Shown: positions 1-12,025 of the stretch, one piece after another | How the letters are laid out: the number at the start of each line of letters is the position of its first letter | How positions within the stretch are numbered: the stretch's first letter is position 1 | Program-made: the position numbers and the translations under genes | The notes under the pieces: model-generated | What the model was told of the DNA's origin: nothing | Database searches by the model: none | Seen by the model: the letters and a program-made list of their open reading frames with translations, nothing else | Origin: Lophius americanus | Lineage: Eukaryota; Chordata; Actinopteri; Lophiiformes; Lophiidae | Assembly (NCBI GenBank): GCA_037951165.1 | Contig: JBBDHG010000134.1 | Location: forward strand, 2,223,501-2,287,500 | Length of the DNA: 64,000 bases | Direction: 5' to 3'

Positions 1-2092
1 ATTTTACCTTTCTCTGTTACAAATTCTATATTATAATAGACGTCTATTTTTCCTTGTATTTTTCCCACTTTTTTTTATTTCTGCTTAGATTTCGGTGACT
101 GCATGCTCAAAATCCTCATAAGTGTGACCTCCCTTGGCAATAAAGCATTTTCTGATTTCTGTGATTCTGATCGAAAGGGAGCTCTATACTTTCAGCAAAC
201 ATCTACAGTAAGATAATTGAGACAAGTCTTTGTGGGTTTTCTTTTACAGTCATGATAGCCTTGCTGACATTTGCATATTTTTCTATCGTTGTCAGCAAAT
301 ACGCACATTTCTTGTTGAGCTTTCACTGTTTTGAGTTGTAACCAACAATTGGCCATGGTGTCATTGATGATCATTAAGTGGAAAGGTGCAGCGGAAGGTC
401 ATTGATTGATGGTGTGGGGCTGACCAGCTGTGTGAATTGAATACAGCAGTTTGCCGTATGCAGTCACCAACAGGAGAATTGTAAAAAGGATGTTTGAATG
501 CCGTATATTCGGATCAGAATCTTCCCTTGTATCTTCGACTCTGTATCTCTCACTCTTCCTTATTTCTGTCCACATATTTCTCTCTGCCTCTGCTCCATTC
601 TTTCTTCCTGTCCCCTCGTCTCGCTCTCCTGCTGGCCCGATTGCTGCAGAGCTCTTACAGAAAAGAAGCATAGTGAGATATGGCACTGCATCATAATGCC
701 TGAAACATGCGCTTATCAGTCACTCGCTGCAGCTTTCTAGCGTGGAAGCGTCGACCGAGCGTCCTCTTGGGTTTATTGACCCTGCAGCGACAGCTCATGT
801 CAGATGTGTGTTCGCTGCCAACTGTGTGTGAAAACCACTAAATCTCACGTGGCGATGCTTGTCGCCTGAAAACCACAGGAGGACTCGGGGCAAAGTGTTC
901 AAGATGCGAATGTATTTTTTTGACCTCGCTACTGTGATCTAAACATGCAGACGAGAGAGTCCCTTGTGAGATGGCCGTGCTATGGGAGTTTTGGGAGACA
1001 GGAGTTATGCCCTCAAGCACCGTTTGTCCCTGCAGCCTGATGCATCCATTTGAATCTGACTCTGCATCACTAGGGTGTTTACTTAGGATTTGTCCACTGA
1101 TTCCCTCATGGAGTCATTGCTAGTCAATGCTAACATTAATCAGGTGCATGGCCGCACACTAATAGACTAAAAAGGCCAAAAAGGACATTCAAATAAGGAA
1201 TGGGTGGTTGACTTCCTGCAACAGAACCCTTTTGGTGCTTATTTCTCCGAATGCTGTCATGTTGTGCAATCCTGCTGCATCAAATAGACGTGGTGGGTAA
1301 TTTTAGTCAGATCTTCCCCATTTATCTCCTGCTTCTTATCACATAAGATTACAGTGCTGATTGTTTAGCACATCAAATCTTCCAAAAGTGCAATCCTAAA
1401 TTACAGGGTTGGTTCACCTACGTTATAAGAATATCAAACCCTTCACCTACACCATGGAAGCAGCAGACATTCAGTATTCTGCAGACGACCTGGATGCAAA
1501 TGAGTTATGGTGCTCACAGTGTAATGAACAAAAGACCTAGTCAAAAAAGACTTTCGGATGTCACAATCCAGTGGAAAGCCAATTAGCTTTGCTGCTAACA
1601 GCTGGCGCCAATAAGTGAAATTTATGCTCAAGCTAATCAATTCCAATATTTTTTTTCTCTTGATTTGCTCAAATTGGATTTTTCTTTAGGGCTCGTGGAC
1701 ATAAAAGTCCAAACCTTTCGAATCATATTTGTGTCCTAATTTGGATATTTGACCATTGACCAGAATGCAAATGATCACATTGGAATTCACGGGGCTTTTT
1801 GCACATACGTAGGTATGTGCTGGTGGCTGTCGTTTAACATCAGCCAGCCAAAATGAAATGACCAAGCAGGAGAGATGATGACAGCAATGCAGATGGTGAA
1901 CGGGTGGCTGAGTGTTCGCCTACCTCCAGAAGAGTCGTAGATGCATTCGCTACTGGCGCAGTGTGAATGCCACGAGTCTCACAAATAAGGTGTAGTTTGG
2001 GTGAAGCAGATGACTTGTGTAAAAACAAATCCATATACGTATCACAGGAGAGCTGTAAAGATCCAGATAAAAAAATCACCGAGAGCATAACA
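1..2092. other. Non-coding AT-rich DNA, no feature recognised
   Basis: This stretch has only short frames with no family resemblance, on either strand. No tRNA-like boxes, terminal inverted repeats or tandem arrays were noticed. It lies downstream of insyn2a on the minus strand and may be intron of a plus-strand host gene. Confidence 0.5.
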
Positions 2093-2138
2093 GTGATTTT
2101 CTTAGCACAACCTTTATGTGTTGTGCTAAGAAAATCAC
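2093..2138. repeat. Perfect inverted repeat (19-bp arms, 8-nt loop)
   Basis: The arm GTGATTTTCTTAGCACAAC at 2093-2111 is followed by the loop CTTTATGT and its exact reverse complement at 2120-2138. A further AAAATCAC at 2073-2080 could pair with the left arm start, allowing an alternative small hairpin. It may be a recent fold-back duplication or a tiny transposon relic. It is too perfect and too short for a typical microRNA precursor. Confidence 0.85.
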
Positions 2139-3693
2139 AACACATCAATTAAGATTATTGAAATAATACCCGCTCTACTCCAGACTTTGAGAGCTCTTTA
2201 ATTAGCTGTTTTTATTATTCATATATTTTTGCATATTAAATATCATGTTTTTTAAAAAACAGTATAAAATACACAGTATTGCACATAATAAATCAATTGC
2301 ACTTCTTTAAGTTACAAATAAACATCTAATCTTCTTTCAATGCTACGGCTGAACTACTGAATGAAACCAACCTGGCATGTACACGAGTGGAGGTTGGAAC
2401 CATATGAAGCCAGCAGAAAACAATACGCCGGAGCAAAACCGATGATATCTACCTTTTAGCAAGGTATTGTGAGAGCAGATACAATATCCCCTTTAAACCA
2501 CTTTGGCACGTTTTCTCGTGGCGGTGCTTTTGGCTTTGAAAGCTCCTACGGGTATTATGTCATCTTTGCTTTTAGATATTATCCGTTTCACCTTTCATTA
2601 AATTGTATTAGCCCTATTTGATGCTGTTCAACATTTATATTTATAATAAATGAAAACATTCGTCAGGATCCCTATACGGTGTCACCAGAGGAGTTTTTGC
2701 CTTACAGTCGAACAGATGAGAGGCTAAGAGCAGGAGCTGGGAAATTGGGAGAAAAATGAAGAGTGGGTGAAGCAAAATACTTTTCCTTCTTTTAAAAATT
2801 GTTACTCTATATGCTAGAAAACACCCTGCAAAATCAGAGGGTTGTTAAAAGTATGCAAGGCCACGTGCCTGACACTCTGTACTGTAGAAGCCCTGCTTGT
2901 CATCAGAAGTGGCGCCCTCAGCCCCTCTGGCTTGGTTTCAGTCGTAGCAGAAGCCGGATTCTGTAGCATTACTATCACTGCTATCTTCCGTTTTTCTCTC
3001 ACATATGCTCAGAGGCAACATCATTTACCATACTTGATTTTGAGACTGAAATGATGGAGTGCCTCTAAACTTTGTGTGCATTGGGTCGAGCCAGACTTCA
3101 CTATGAGCCCATTTAGAATTAGTATCACCATCTGTTCTAGGTGATCGGTTCACAAATTGGACAGCTGGAGATCTGTTACTTTACATCAGGTTTCATAACA
3201 TGTCTGTTCGTGATGCGCCCCCTAATGTAAAACGTGACAAATTCACAAGAAGGCCCAGATAATTAAGGTTTTGTCACAGACTGTACGTGTACTGTTTATG
3301 CAACAACTTACGATGCTCATGTATGTTTATGCCCTCGATGAAAGAGGGCGTGGGTTTATCCTTGTCTGTATCTATGCAACAGGAATACTGGCTCTACTCA
3401 AAAATGGCAGGATGGAATAGGGGTCCTAACGGTGGATACCTATAATTATTTATTTATTTATTTTTTTTACATTTTAGGCACATTTGAGCAAGTATAAATT
3501 GCATTCATGAAAACTACAATGCCCAATATTTGTAGATGACTTTTGCTATGATGAAGACGAAATGATGAAAAGATGACATAGGACGACTTTAAGCACTAAC
3601 TGGGATTAAATGAAAGTTGAAGATACAAATCAGAACATGTTCCATGTCTGGATATCTTCCTCATTGATCATCACTTTCTGCAAATCTACATAC
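2139..3693. other. Non-coding DNA, no feature recognised
   Basis: This part has no coding or repeat signal beyond a short TTTA-rich run near 3446-3467. The frames at 2814-3054 on both strands overlap each other and show no domain. Confidence 0.5.
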
Positions 3694-3947
3694 GGGGTGG
3701 CTGTGGCTCAGTGGGTAGAGCGGCCGTCTCCCAATCGGAAGGTAGCCGGTTCGAATCCCACCAGGGTCTACTTGTCGTAGGGTCCTTGAGCAAGACCCTG
3801 AATCCTTAGCTCCCCGGGCGCTCCACGAGGGGCTGCCCACTGCTCCCTCAGGGATGGGTCAAATGCAGAGAAGTAATTTCACTATGTTGTACTGTATGAC
3901 TATGTGACTAATAAAGGATTGTTTCTGTTTCTGTTTCTTTCTGTTTT
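3694..3947 (+). mobile_element. tRNA-derived SINE, near complete
   Basis: The head is tRNA-like, with an A box TGGCTCAGTGGG and a B box GGTTCGAATCC (3748-3758), as expected for a Pol III promoter. A body containing CTTGAGCAAGACCCTGAATCC-type sequence and GCTGCCCACTGCTCCCTCAG follows. The 3' end is GACTATGTGACTAATAAAGG and then a simple (GTTTCT) tail. A second copy lies at 26.87 kb on the minus strand and a 3' fragment lies at 50.76 kb, so it is a dispersed family. It is not a functional tRNA gene: the acceptor-stem pairing is lost and it reads on into the SINE body. Confidence 0.88.
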
Positions 3948-4923
3948 CATAACTAAAAAAGCCCTCATACAGAACAGAACAAACTTCCGCCAAGGCTCAA
4001 CGTTACCCTAAGTAGACATTGTTCTGATCAAAGCATTCCATAAGTGCCCTTTCTCGCAATGCTTAAGAAAAGGTTATTATGTATTCACGCCGTGAGATCA
4101 TGACACAACATCCCCAGAATTGAATTATCTTTACGTTATGCCAAAAACCTACATTACTGTAAAATTTAATGCAAAGCTGTTCATTTGTTTTTTTTGTAGT
4201 CTTGCTAAGAAACATACAAACAGACAAAACTAACATCATAATCTCCTTGGTGGAGGAAATGATTCAACCTGTTTTTCATTAAATAATGATCAGAGAAATA
4301 AATAAGAATAAAATGAAAAAATTATTTTCATTGATTAAAATGTGAGTAAAATCTAATATCTTTGGAAAGACTAAAATGTCCACATCGACCAAAGCTAAAA
4401 TACTTAACTTCGACTAAAATAAATTAATATTATTAATTAAATTAATGAAATCAGTTGAAAAGATGTGTTCAAAGAAATGTTGCAGAATAAAGTGTTTCAT
4501 CGACCAAGTAATGAAACAATGTCTTGTGTAATGTTTAGTTTCTCCCGACACAACAGTCCTCAATATATGGCAGTTAAATGAGTCTGGCCCCTCTAGTTTA
4601 GTGATGGCGCATTAACAAAAATCTCCTGCCATGTTTGTCAGGTTAGATGGGCTTAATTGGAAACAACACAGTTTGTAACCCATTATGTCTGTTGTTTTCA
4701 TCCATTCAGTATTTCCATGGACACACACATTTGTGCTTGGTGCTGAAAGAATGGGATCATATGTGGTCCACCTCTTAATGGGTCCGTCTGTGTGATTACC
4801 TCCAGAAAGACTGTTCTGTCTGCCACTTAACTAAACTACTCAACAGAGTTTTATAAAACATAGGTAGGATGGGAATATTTTCACAATTTCCATCAATTAC
4901 AGAAAGAGTGATGGATTTTAATA
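3948..4923. other. Non-coding A/T-rich DNA
   Basis: This is an AT-rich stretch, with an especially A-rich part at about 4260-4450 full of AAAAT/TTAAT words. No gene, terminal repeat or tandem period was recognised. Confidence 0.5.
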
Positions 4924-5105
4924 AAATGGCAAATGGCCTGTACTTATACAGCACCACTCAAGTCACTTTTTACCTTTTCACGCTAACATTCATATAGTGG
5001 TGACACAGGCTACAATGCAAGTGGCCACCTGCTCAGCAGAAGCACCTTGGGGCTCAGTATTTTGCTCAAGGACAATTTGACCTGTAGACCACACGGGCTG
5101 GGATA
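4924..5105 (+). repeat. Degraded teleost dispersed repeat
   Basis: The string AAATGGCCTGTACTTATACA followed by GCACCACTCAAGTCACTTTT and, further on, CACCTGCTCAGCAGAAGC and TTGCTCAAGGACAATTTGAC follows the order of a common fish dispersed repeat. That repeat typically reads AAATGGACTGTATTTATATA then GCGCTTTTCT. It is heavily diverged. The match is from memory, not a search. Confidence 0.5.
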
Positions 5106-5578
5106 AAACAATAGACCATCAGCTAAACAGACAACAACAGACACTCAACATCCTTGGCTACAGACGGCTCACTAGATGGAACAGATGGGCATGTAGCAAT
5201 GAAGATGACATTGGACAGCTGTCCATCTGTGATTGGACCACTTTGGGCAAACGTTAAAAGCAGGTCTGAAGAGTCTCCATAGTCTCATACTGCTGATGTT
5301 TGACTGTATATATTCTCGTTTGGTCGGCATTTGGGCTTCATTCCACATACAAATTTTTAGATTTCATAAAAGTTTGATGTTTTCAAAAGGATTTAAGAAC
5401 CAGAAATTGTTTACTTCCTGTGCGTTGTAGTTGTTGCACATCTCCCCACAACATTTCATTCACAGCAGCTCAAATAAATACTAAACCTTAAAGTGAGCGT
5501 ATATAGATATATATTTATATAGAAAAAAGGTACATTGACGTCTTAACTTTGCAAATGTCATTAAGAAAATAAGTGTTA
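5106..5578. other. Non-coding DNA downstream of insyn2a
   Basis: There is no recognisable gene. A small TATATAGATATATATTTATA run lies near 5500-5520. The 65-residue plus-strand frame at 5233-5430 has no family features. Confidence 0.45.
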
Positions 5579-6320
5579 TTTATTAATTCTTTACTTCAAA
5601 GTCTGTTGATTCAAGAAGATATTTTTGCCATGGATAGAAAGCTGTTCGTAGGATTCCAATATACCTCTCTGACTTCCTTGTCCTTAACGTTTCCTCCCTT
5701 GGTATTATGAAAGTCTTCAATCAGTCACTGTTAGTAGCTAACTATATCTGAGAGTTCATACTCAAAATAGTTCTTTTTAATTCTTCTGGAGAAAATGCAT
5801 CCTGAACAGTGTTAATTGTGCTTTGCAGTGCGGTGATATGCTGTTGATGTAGACCTCAGAGCATCCTGGGTGAATTGCCAACCTCACCTGGAGGCTGGGA
5901 AGAAAGACAAAGTCCCCAGTGCTCAAAGGAGATGTGGCAATCACTGAACCATTATCTTAGAACAGGACTCCAGAGATATCACCTAGAAAAATATATGCAA
6001 AGAAGGAAATCAAATCCGACCCTTCGACGTCCAGATCTCCATATATTTTGCCCTGGTGTAATTTCACACCCTTTTTGAAGAAGAAATTAGTTCAAAGTAA
6101 CTCTGAATTTTTGAATTTTCCAAGGAATCCCCACTTCATTATTGTGTGTGGGGGACGGGGCTTCAGTATCCAGTGGTTACCTGCAGGTCTACAAATAGTC
6201 AATTAGATTGGATAAATGAGAAAATGATGACGGATGAACCCAAAAAAATCTGGACGCCCGGACAGACGCTTAAATAAATCCTGTGCATCAGTAGTGGGGG
6301 TAGGAGATGGTCCTGTGTTT
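5579..6320 (-). other. insyn2a: Probable insyn2a 3' UTR and polyadenylation region
   Basis: This stretch follows the stop codon on the minus strand. The first poly(A)-like hexamers downstream are an ATTAAA at 5781-5776 and an AATAAA at 5584-5579, so the message may end near 5.75 or 5.56 kb. The real 3' end could lie further out, because vertebrate neuronal genes often have long 3' UTRs. No protein-coding signal was seen here; short frames such as 5875-6078 on the plus strand look like chance. Confidence 0.35.
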
Positions 6321-6504
6321 TCACAGGAACCACAGTTTCCAGCGAGCGTGCTTCTTGGAATCAGCTTTGGACTTGCGTTTTGGGGTGGAGGTGTAGGCCT
6401 CCTGGGGGTAAGGCAGGGAGGCGAAGTGGCTGTCCTCTGAAGGGCAAAGCCTCTTCATCAGCGGCTGCAGCTTGTCCTCCTGCTGCTTGAAGTCCAACTC
6501 CACA
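6321..6504 (-). CDS. insyn2a: Inhibitory synaptic factor 2A, last coding exon (residues 432-492 and stop)
   Basis: The exon begins after the acceptor TTTGCTTTAG with T|GTG, so Ser432 is completed and the frame continues VELDFKQQEDKLQPLMKRL. It ends with the Lys/Arg-rich tail KKHARWKLWFL and a TGA at 6323-6321. The VELDFKQQEDKLQP block and the terminal RWKLWFL are strongly conserved features of the family as I know it. The tail is basic and ends in an aromatic/hydrophobic C-terminus. The apparent Met at 6503 in a naive frame is a GTG codon and is not a start. The 60 residues after the junction match the expected length. Confidence 0.93.
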
Positions 6505-8408
6505 CTAAAGCAAAGAAACAGACAAACACGGTCAGCTCAATCAGTACCGCATGCACCTCATCCAGCTGCTAAATAACACAATGTATCGTCTGCATATCTT
6601 ATCAAGTTTCCCGGTTTGCTGATTTTTCTCATCAAATGCTGTTAATGCAACAGCTCACCCAAACATAAAAATGAGGTCTCTGTTTAGTCACACTCATGTT
6701 TATGAAATGTCAGGTAGAGATTCTCAGTCCTGAACCAAATCTGGAGCATCAGATCAAAGTAGTTTTGCAACCTTCTCCTAAACATTTTATACAACCTTTC
6801 TAGTCTGAAAATGTCTCTGTAGCCGCTAAGCTAAAGGTGTTTATTTGTGCAACCCTTCCAAGGTAGGGATCCAAGCATGATTACATATAGATGTAACACT
6901 AGATGGAATTGAGGAACTTTTGATCTCTGCACACTGAGCTGTCATTGATATATTTTAATGGTGTATTGTGCAGTCGAACTTGTGTACCCAAGTCAGGCCT
7001 CCTGCTAACACTTTTAGCTTAGTGGTGAAAGCTTAAGACGTTTCACCTTTTTAAGGTGAAGGTTTCATCTAAATAATGTATTTTCAAATAAATTTGTGAT
7101 TTTGCAGCTCCTTGAAACTTTACAAGCTGTAGGAAGAGGTTTTTTTTTTTAAATTCAGATTACTCAGACAAGTACTCTGAAACGTTTATACTGCAACATT
7201 TTTTTGCAGCTCCTAAAATGTTTTTTTGTATTGAAAGACTTTGACTGGCTTTCCATAGGTGTTTTGCTGGGTACAGGGATTTTCGTTAAAATTTCTGCCA
7301 CTCTTGATCTAAACGATAAAATCACAATGCAAATAGAAAACCGTCAATATAAATCAATGCCACGCCAGTGGGGACCTTTATTTTGAAAAGTAGGGAGAAT
7401 AGACCCGAATGACTAAAAGAATGAGTCAGCATTTTCTTATATTTTCAGCAATGGGAAGATCAGTGTAGCATAAGTAAAATACTGCACCAGCTGAATTCAA
7501 GCTGTGGAAATGTGATGTTAGAAAGAATCAATGACCCATTTCGCCTTTTATTTGGAGCGTCCTTTCACTTTATGATTTGAACACAGGCTTTATTTTTTGA
7601 TACACTACTGTGTATATTCCGCCTTCATTGAAGCTGAATCTCAGGGTCAGCCCTCCCCTTCACGCTTCTTTCAATCCTGACATGTTGTGACCGCCCCGCT
7701 ATGCCTGTAACCGTATTAACTCTACGTTGTGGCCTGTTCTCAATTGACCCCTCCACAAGCATCTGTCATGGCCCTGTTACATCGACATGCATTCCTCAAC
7801 TCCTCAAACCTCTTTTTCTGCCCCACTGAAATCTGCCAATTTAAATTTTTTTTATTGCTTTTGGCTGTCCACTGCGGCCGCTGCCTCTGCCGCTGTGGTC
7901 GTCTTGGTTACTTGCATTCTGATTCGTAAAGGGAGAGGGAAGCCCATTAGTATTTTTCCTCAGTGAGGAGTGCCGGGTCAGTTGAGGGGGTGTTGTTCTG
8001 AAGATTTTCTCTAAAACTGAGATCAGAGACGCAGTATTGATGTGGCCCTTTTAGGATTTGATATTCTGTTTCTTTGATCCCTGCACAGTATTACAACATC
8101 AGATGAAGGTAATGGGGAGGCAGAATGATTTAATTTGTGGGATTTCTGTACACACACACACGCACAAACTTATAAGCACATTTTGCTTCCATATTTCCCC
8201 AGGGTGCTGGGGGGATTTATCTGGCCTTGCCATCGATGTAATCCCACGCCCGCGCACATCTGACTGCTAGGTTGTGTTAAGTGAACCTCAGATTACAGCC
8301 TCAGCTGTTATAAGTGCAGAGTTTTTTTAATCTGCTAAAGCTTCCTCCAGCCTCCATCAGCACTCGGGAGTGAACGCTCACTCACAGACTTGCATAATGG
8401 TAGCAGGA

Positions 8409-8423
8409 ATATATATATATAAT

Positions 8424-8474
<51 letters not shown>
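8409..8474. repeat. (AT)n microsatellite
   Basis: About 66 bases of almost pure alternating AT with two AATA interruptions. It lies in an insyn2a intron. Confidence 0.95.
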
Positions 8475-8477
<3 letters not shown>

Positions 8478-10639
8478 GTTACTGTTCACGTTTGAACCTA
8501 TACCTCTACCCGCTGTGGGTATTCTATATAAAGGCTCACAATGGCCTTGGGAGGCCAAGTTAGACCGACTTTCCATTATTAATGCAACATGTTGTAGCAC
8601 ACAATAAGAAGAATATCACTTTAGCTGTGTCGGTGGAGCGGGCCCCCACACGTACAAGGCTGGTCCTCAAAGCGCAGCGGGCCACAGGTTTGATTACAAC
8701 AGTTGCCCTTTGCTACATGTCAACCTATTTATTTCTCCCTGTTTCCTGTCAATCTTCAGCTTGCCTGTTAACAACACCTATGGGCCCAGAAACATCTGTT
8801 AAAATATCTCAAACTGTCTCTCTCTTGTCAACCATTAAGCGGTATCATCTTTGTTCACGTTGCACATGTTCTGACTTTCCTGAAGCTTATATTAAGGATT
8901 GTCTCTCTGACTTGAGACAAGATTTTTCACGTCGTTGTGACCTTTAGGCAGAACAAAGCAGAAAAAAACCGGCGCCGGGCCAGGGGAGAAGAGGTTTTTC
9001 TCCCAAAGCTGATAAAGATGGTGCCGAAATGAAATCCAGACCATCCAGGGTTGATCGAGCAAGGGTAAAATAAATATTCCCTCTGAACATTATCTGGCTG
9101 AAGTACAATGTATAAGTAAAATAAAGACATTTTTCTTTTAGATTATAAAATCAACATAAAATATGATTTAATCACAAAAAGGAACCGTATAATCAAACCG
9201 GATTGGAGTATATTCCATCACGGTTCCCTCTCACTTAATGTTGCCTTTAAAGCCATTTCTGCGATTAAATACCAAGAACATCTTCCTCAAAATAACTTAA
9301 TCATGATAATCATCCTTTTTAAAAAGGGAATTTAAGAAATTATAGGATCTGGTCTGTCAAGATTTCTTTCTTCTCCTCTTTTTACAGATGTGGACAAAGG
9401 TTATTTTTATTAATATTGAATACTTTATTACAAGATTTTATTTAAAAATCTTCTTCACTTATGCCAAGGACGCTTTGCCCATGGCCAAAAAATTCTCTGA
9501 AAACAACAGTATTGTGATGCATTGCACCTCAAGTAAGTCTTATTTAATTCTTGAAGTGTAGCCAAAGTTCTGGGGATGACTGGGCTTCCTTCTCTCTTTC
9601 TGTCTATGCTGGAAGTTTCTTTATCACCCAGATGTCATTTCAGATACAGATATCTGGCAGTAGCCCCAATGCAGGTAAATGCGGTGCTGCTGTGTCTTCT
9701 TCTCTGACGTTCTGTACAAAAGCAAAGGAGGCATAATAGGTTGTCTGTTTGGTTCGGTCTTTGAGATGGCATTAACAGATACAAATTGGATATCGATATC
9801 TGAATAGAGGTAAATTATTGTTCCAATATCAATCCATGGTTTGCAAAGTTGTCCATGGCGCTATGTGAGATATCACACTAGATGCCGATGATGCTGTATT
9901 TTATGTCTGTCATACCATTTTGCTTGTTGAAGGCCAGCTTGCTGCTGAAGTCAACCACACCTTGGCCGAAATATGCTCTTTGTTGTTTGTTGTCACCTTA
10001 AACAAACCAAGCCGTCATAAAGAGAGGTCTTCATTGTGTTGTTGCTGCATATACTCTGTATGAAAAACAACTTCTGATAGATTGAGGATGAATCGAAACT
10101 CATTATTAGAGACATAATTCGCTGGACAACCTTTACTCCCTTGAATATTAGTCTAATGTTAAGTCTTCAATGATTGCTTAGAAAAACACCAATATTTAAT
10201 GTTGTGTGTAAGAGTTTAGGGTAAGTCTTCACGCCAGCCTGACCTCAGACTCCAGAGGTTTGAATAATGAGACCTGTTCCCCAACCACAGTTAAGTCACT
10301 GATTTGTTTCACAAGTGAGCTTTAGGTACAATTTCACCTACACATGAGCATGTGAGGATGGTTTGTGTAAAATATGACGTTTTTTTTTATTGTGCACTTT
10401 GATGCTTTTGCCTTTTGTGTGAATTAGGCTGACATAAATGCGGCTGTCTGAGAGCGACTCTAGTGAGTGTTGGGAGCTGAAGCAGACACTCAGCACTTTC
10501 CTTTTCTTTGACTCAGGCCTTTACATGGAGCCAAGAACACTGCAGCTATTAGCAATAAATCACAAGCTGTTAATTACACTTGTATAACTCCACTTAACTT
10601 TGTGTGAAGAAGTTAGAGGTTGCATGCACAAAAGCTTTC

Positions 10640-10640
<1 letters not shown>

Positions 10641-10680
<40 letters not shown>

Positions 10681-10739
10681 AGCTTTTATATATATATATA
10701 GATATAGATATATACATATATATATATAGATATAGATAT

Positions 10740-10770
<31 letters not shown>

Positions 10771-10784
10771 TTTTTTTTTTTTTT
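10641..10784. repeat. Compound (TA)/(TATAGA)/(TACATA) microsatellite with T run
   Basis: Two long TA blocks (10643-10677 and 10687-10769) contain TAGATA and TACATA variants and end in a 15-T run. They create the long Ile/Tyr-rich spurious frames in this place. Such compound repeats are highly length-variable. Confidence 0.95.
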
Positions 10785-11407
10785 CATATAGTGCTGATCG
10801 AGCAGGTCTTGTCGATGAAACTCAAAGAAAGCCAATATATATATATAAAAACAATTTGACTCAAAATTTCTGGATCTTGCTTCACTTTGAAATTGCAGGG
10901 AAAAAATTCCAGGCAGGAATCCATGCTTTGATATTGTTTCACCTCTACTCAAACTATTGAAAGTCCGTCAGGGATAGAACTGCTCAAATTCAGGCTTTCA
11001 GCATTTGCCAGAAAAACAAAGCATAATACTGCTTAACACTGAAATGGCCTTGAATCAAATTTAAACTGAATATCAAGGTTTCATGTATCATAAATAAATT
11101 TGTTGCATACTGTTTTAGACCCTCTCAGCCCCTTGCACACCCCAGAATGCACCCTTAAGTAAGCCAAAAAAGCTTCTCTCTTTCCCTTAAACCAATTGCC
11201 TCTTGAAGGATGGGTTTTGTGTAATGGCCAGAACTAGCTAAATGGATTTTATTAAACCAATTATTTAATACAGCTCTTTTGTATTTTACCATTTCACTGT
11301 CTTACACATACTGACTGCTTTATTAATGCTGTCTGTCAAACCATCACGGGGACGAGTTATCTTGGCAGCAGGCCAAGCTGGGTATTTTTTCAGACTTTCC
11401 ACTTCCC

Positions 11408-12025
11408 AGCAATATAATCCAGTTCATTCTGAGGGATCCCCAGCTTTCTAAGGCCAGAGGAGATATGTAATCCCTCCACTAAGTTATGGTCCATCCCTGA
11501 GGTTCCTCTACATTGGATGTGCCTGGAAAACCTCCAACGGGAGGTGGCTAGGAGGCATCCTGATCAGAGGCCATAACAACCTCAACAGGATCCTTCTCAA
11601 TGCAAAAGAGCAGCTTAATCCGTCTCTTAGGCTGATCACAGTAAACCAACCAAAACAGCAGCTCATTTTGACCATTTGGATCAACTCCCAATTTTCCACT
11701 CACATGTGATCAAGGCCTCGACACACTTAAACTCCTTCATTGGAAGCAGTAACTCATCCAAAACACAGTGGGAGCATTCCCTCGATTTCAAAATGCAGAA
11801 GATAGAATCAGATTGCTCGGTGATGACTCTGGTAACAGTTGCTTCACTCTCAGCTGCAAACTGCCTCAATTTGCGCTGAAGATCATGAAGTCATGAAGCC
11901 AACGGAGCCACATCATCGGCAAAGACTAGACCTTGAATCATAGACCCTCTCTTCAATTCTACTGTGCTTTGAGACCCTGTTCATGAACATCAGTAACAGG
12001 ATGGGAGACGACGAGGGCTATTCCA
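11408..12025 (-). mobile_element. LINE reverse-transcriptase fragment, antisense
   Basis: The minus-strand frame 11508-11699 contains FALRRILLRLLWPLIRMPPS and HLPLEVFQAHPM, the eroded form of the teleost LINE segment typically reading RWLGHLIRMPPGRLPREVF. The adjacent 11.71-12.03 kb plus-strand text (CACACTTAAACTCCTTCATT, GCAGTAACTCATCC, CACATCATCGGCAAAGACTA) matches the antisense of the upstream RT region, including the part before the catalytic motif, but in a rearranged order. Stops and deletions show it is dead. Fragments of the same family lie at 17.37, 50.56 and 58.89 kb. Confidence 0.72.

Noticed and set aside
3694..3770. A tRNA gene at the SINE head
   Set aside because: A and B boxes are present but the tRNA cloverleaf is not maintained and the sequence continues into a SINE body repeated elsewhere.
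8582..8947. 121-residue plus-strand frame
   Set aside because: It has no family features or splice context, and begins in DNA next to an AT repeat. It could not be supported as an exon.
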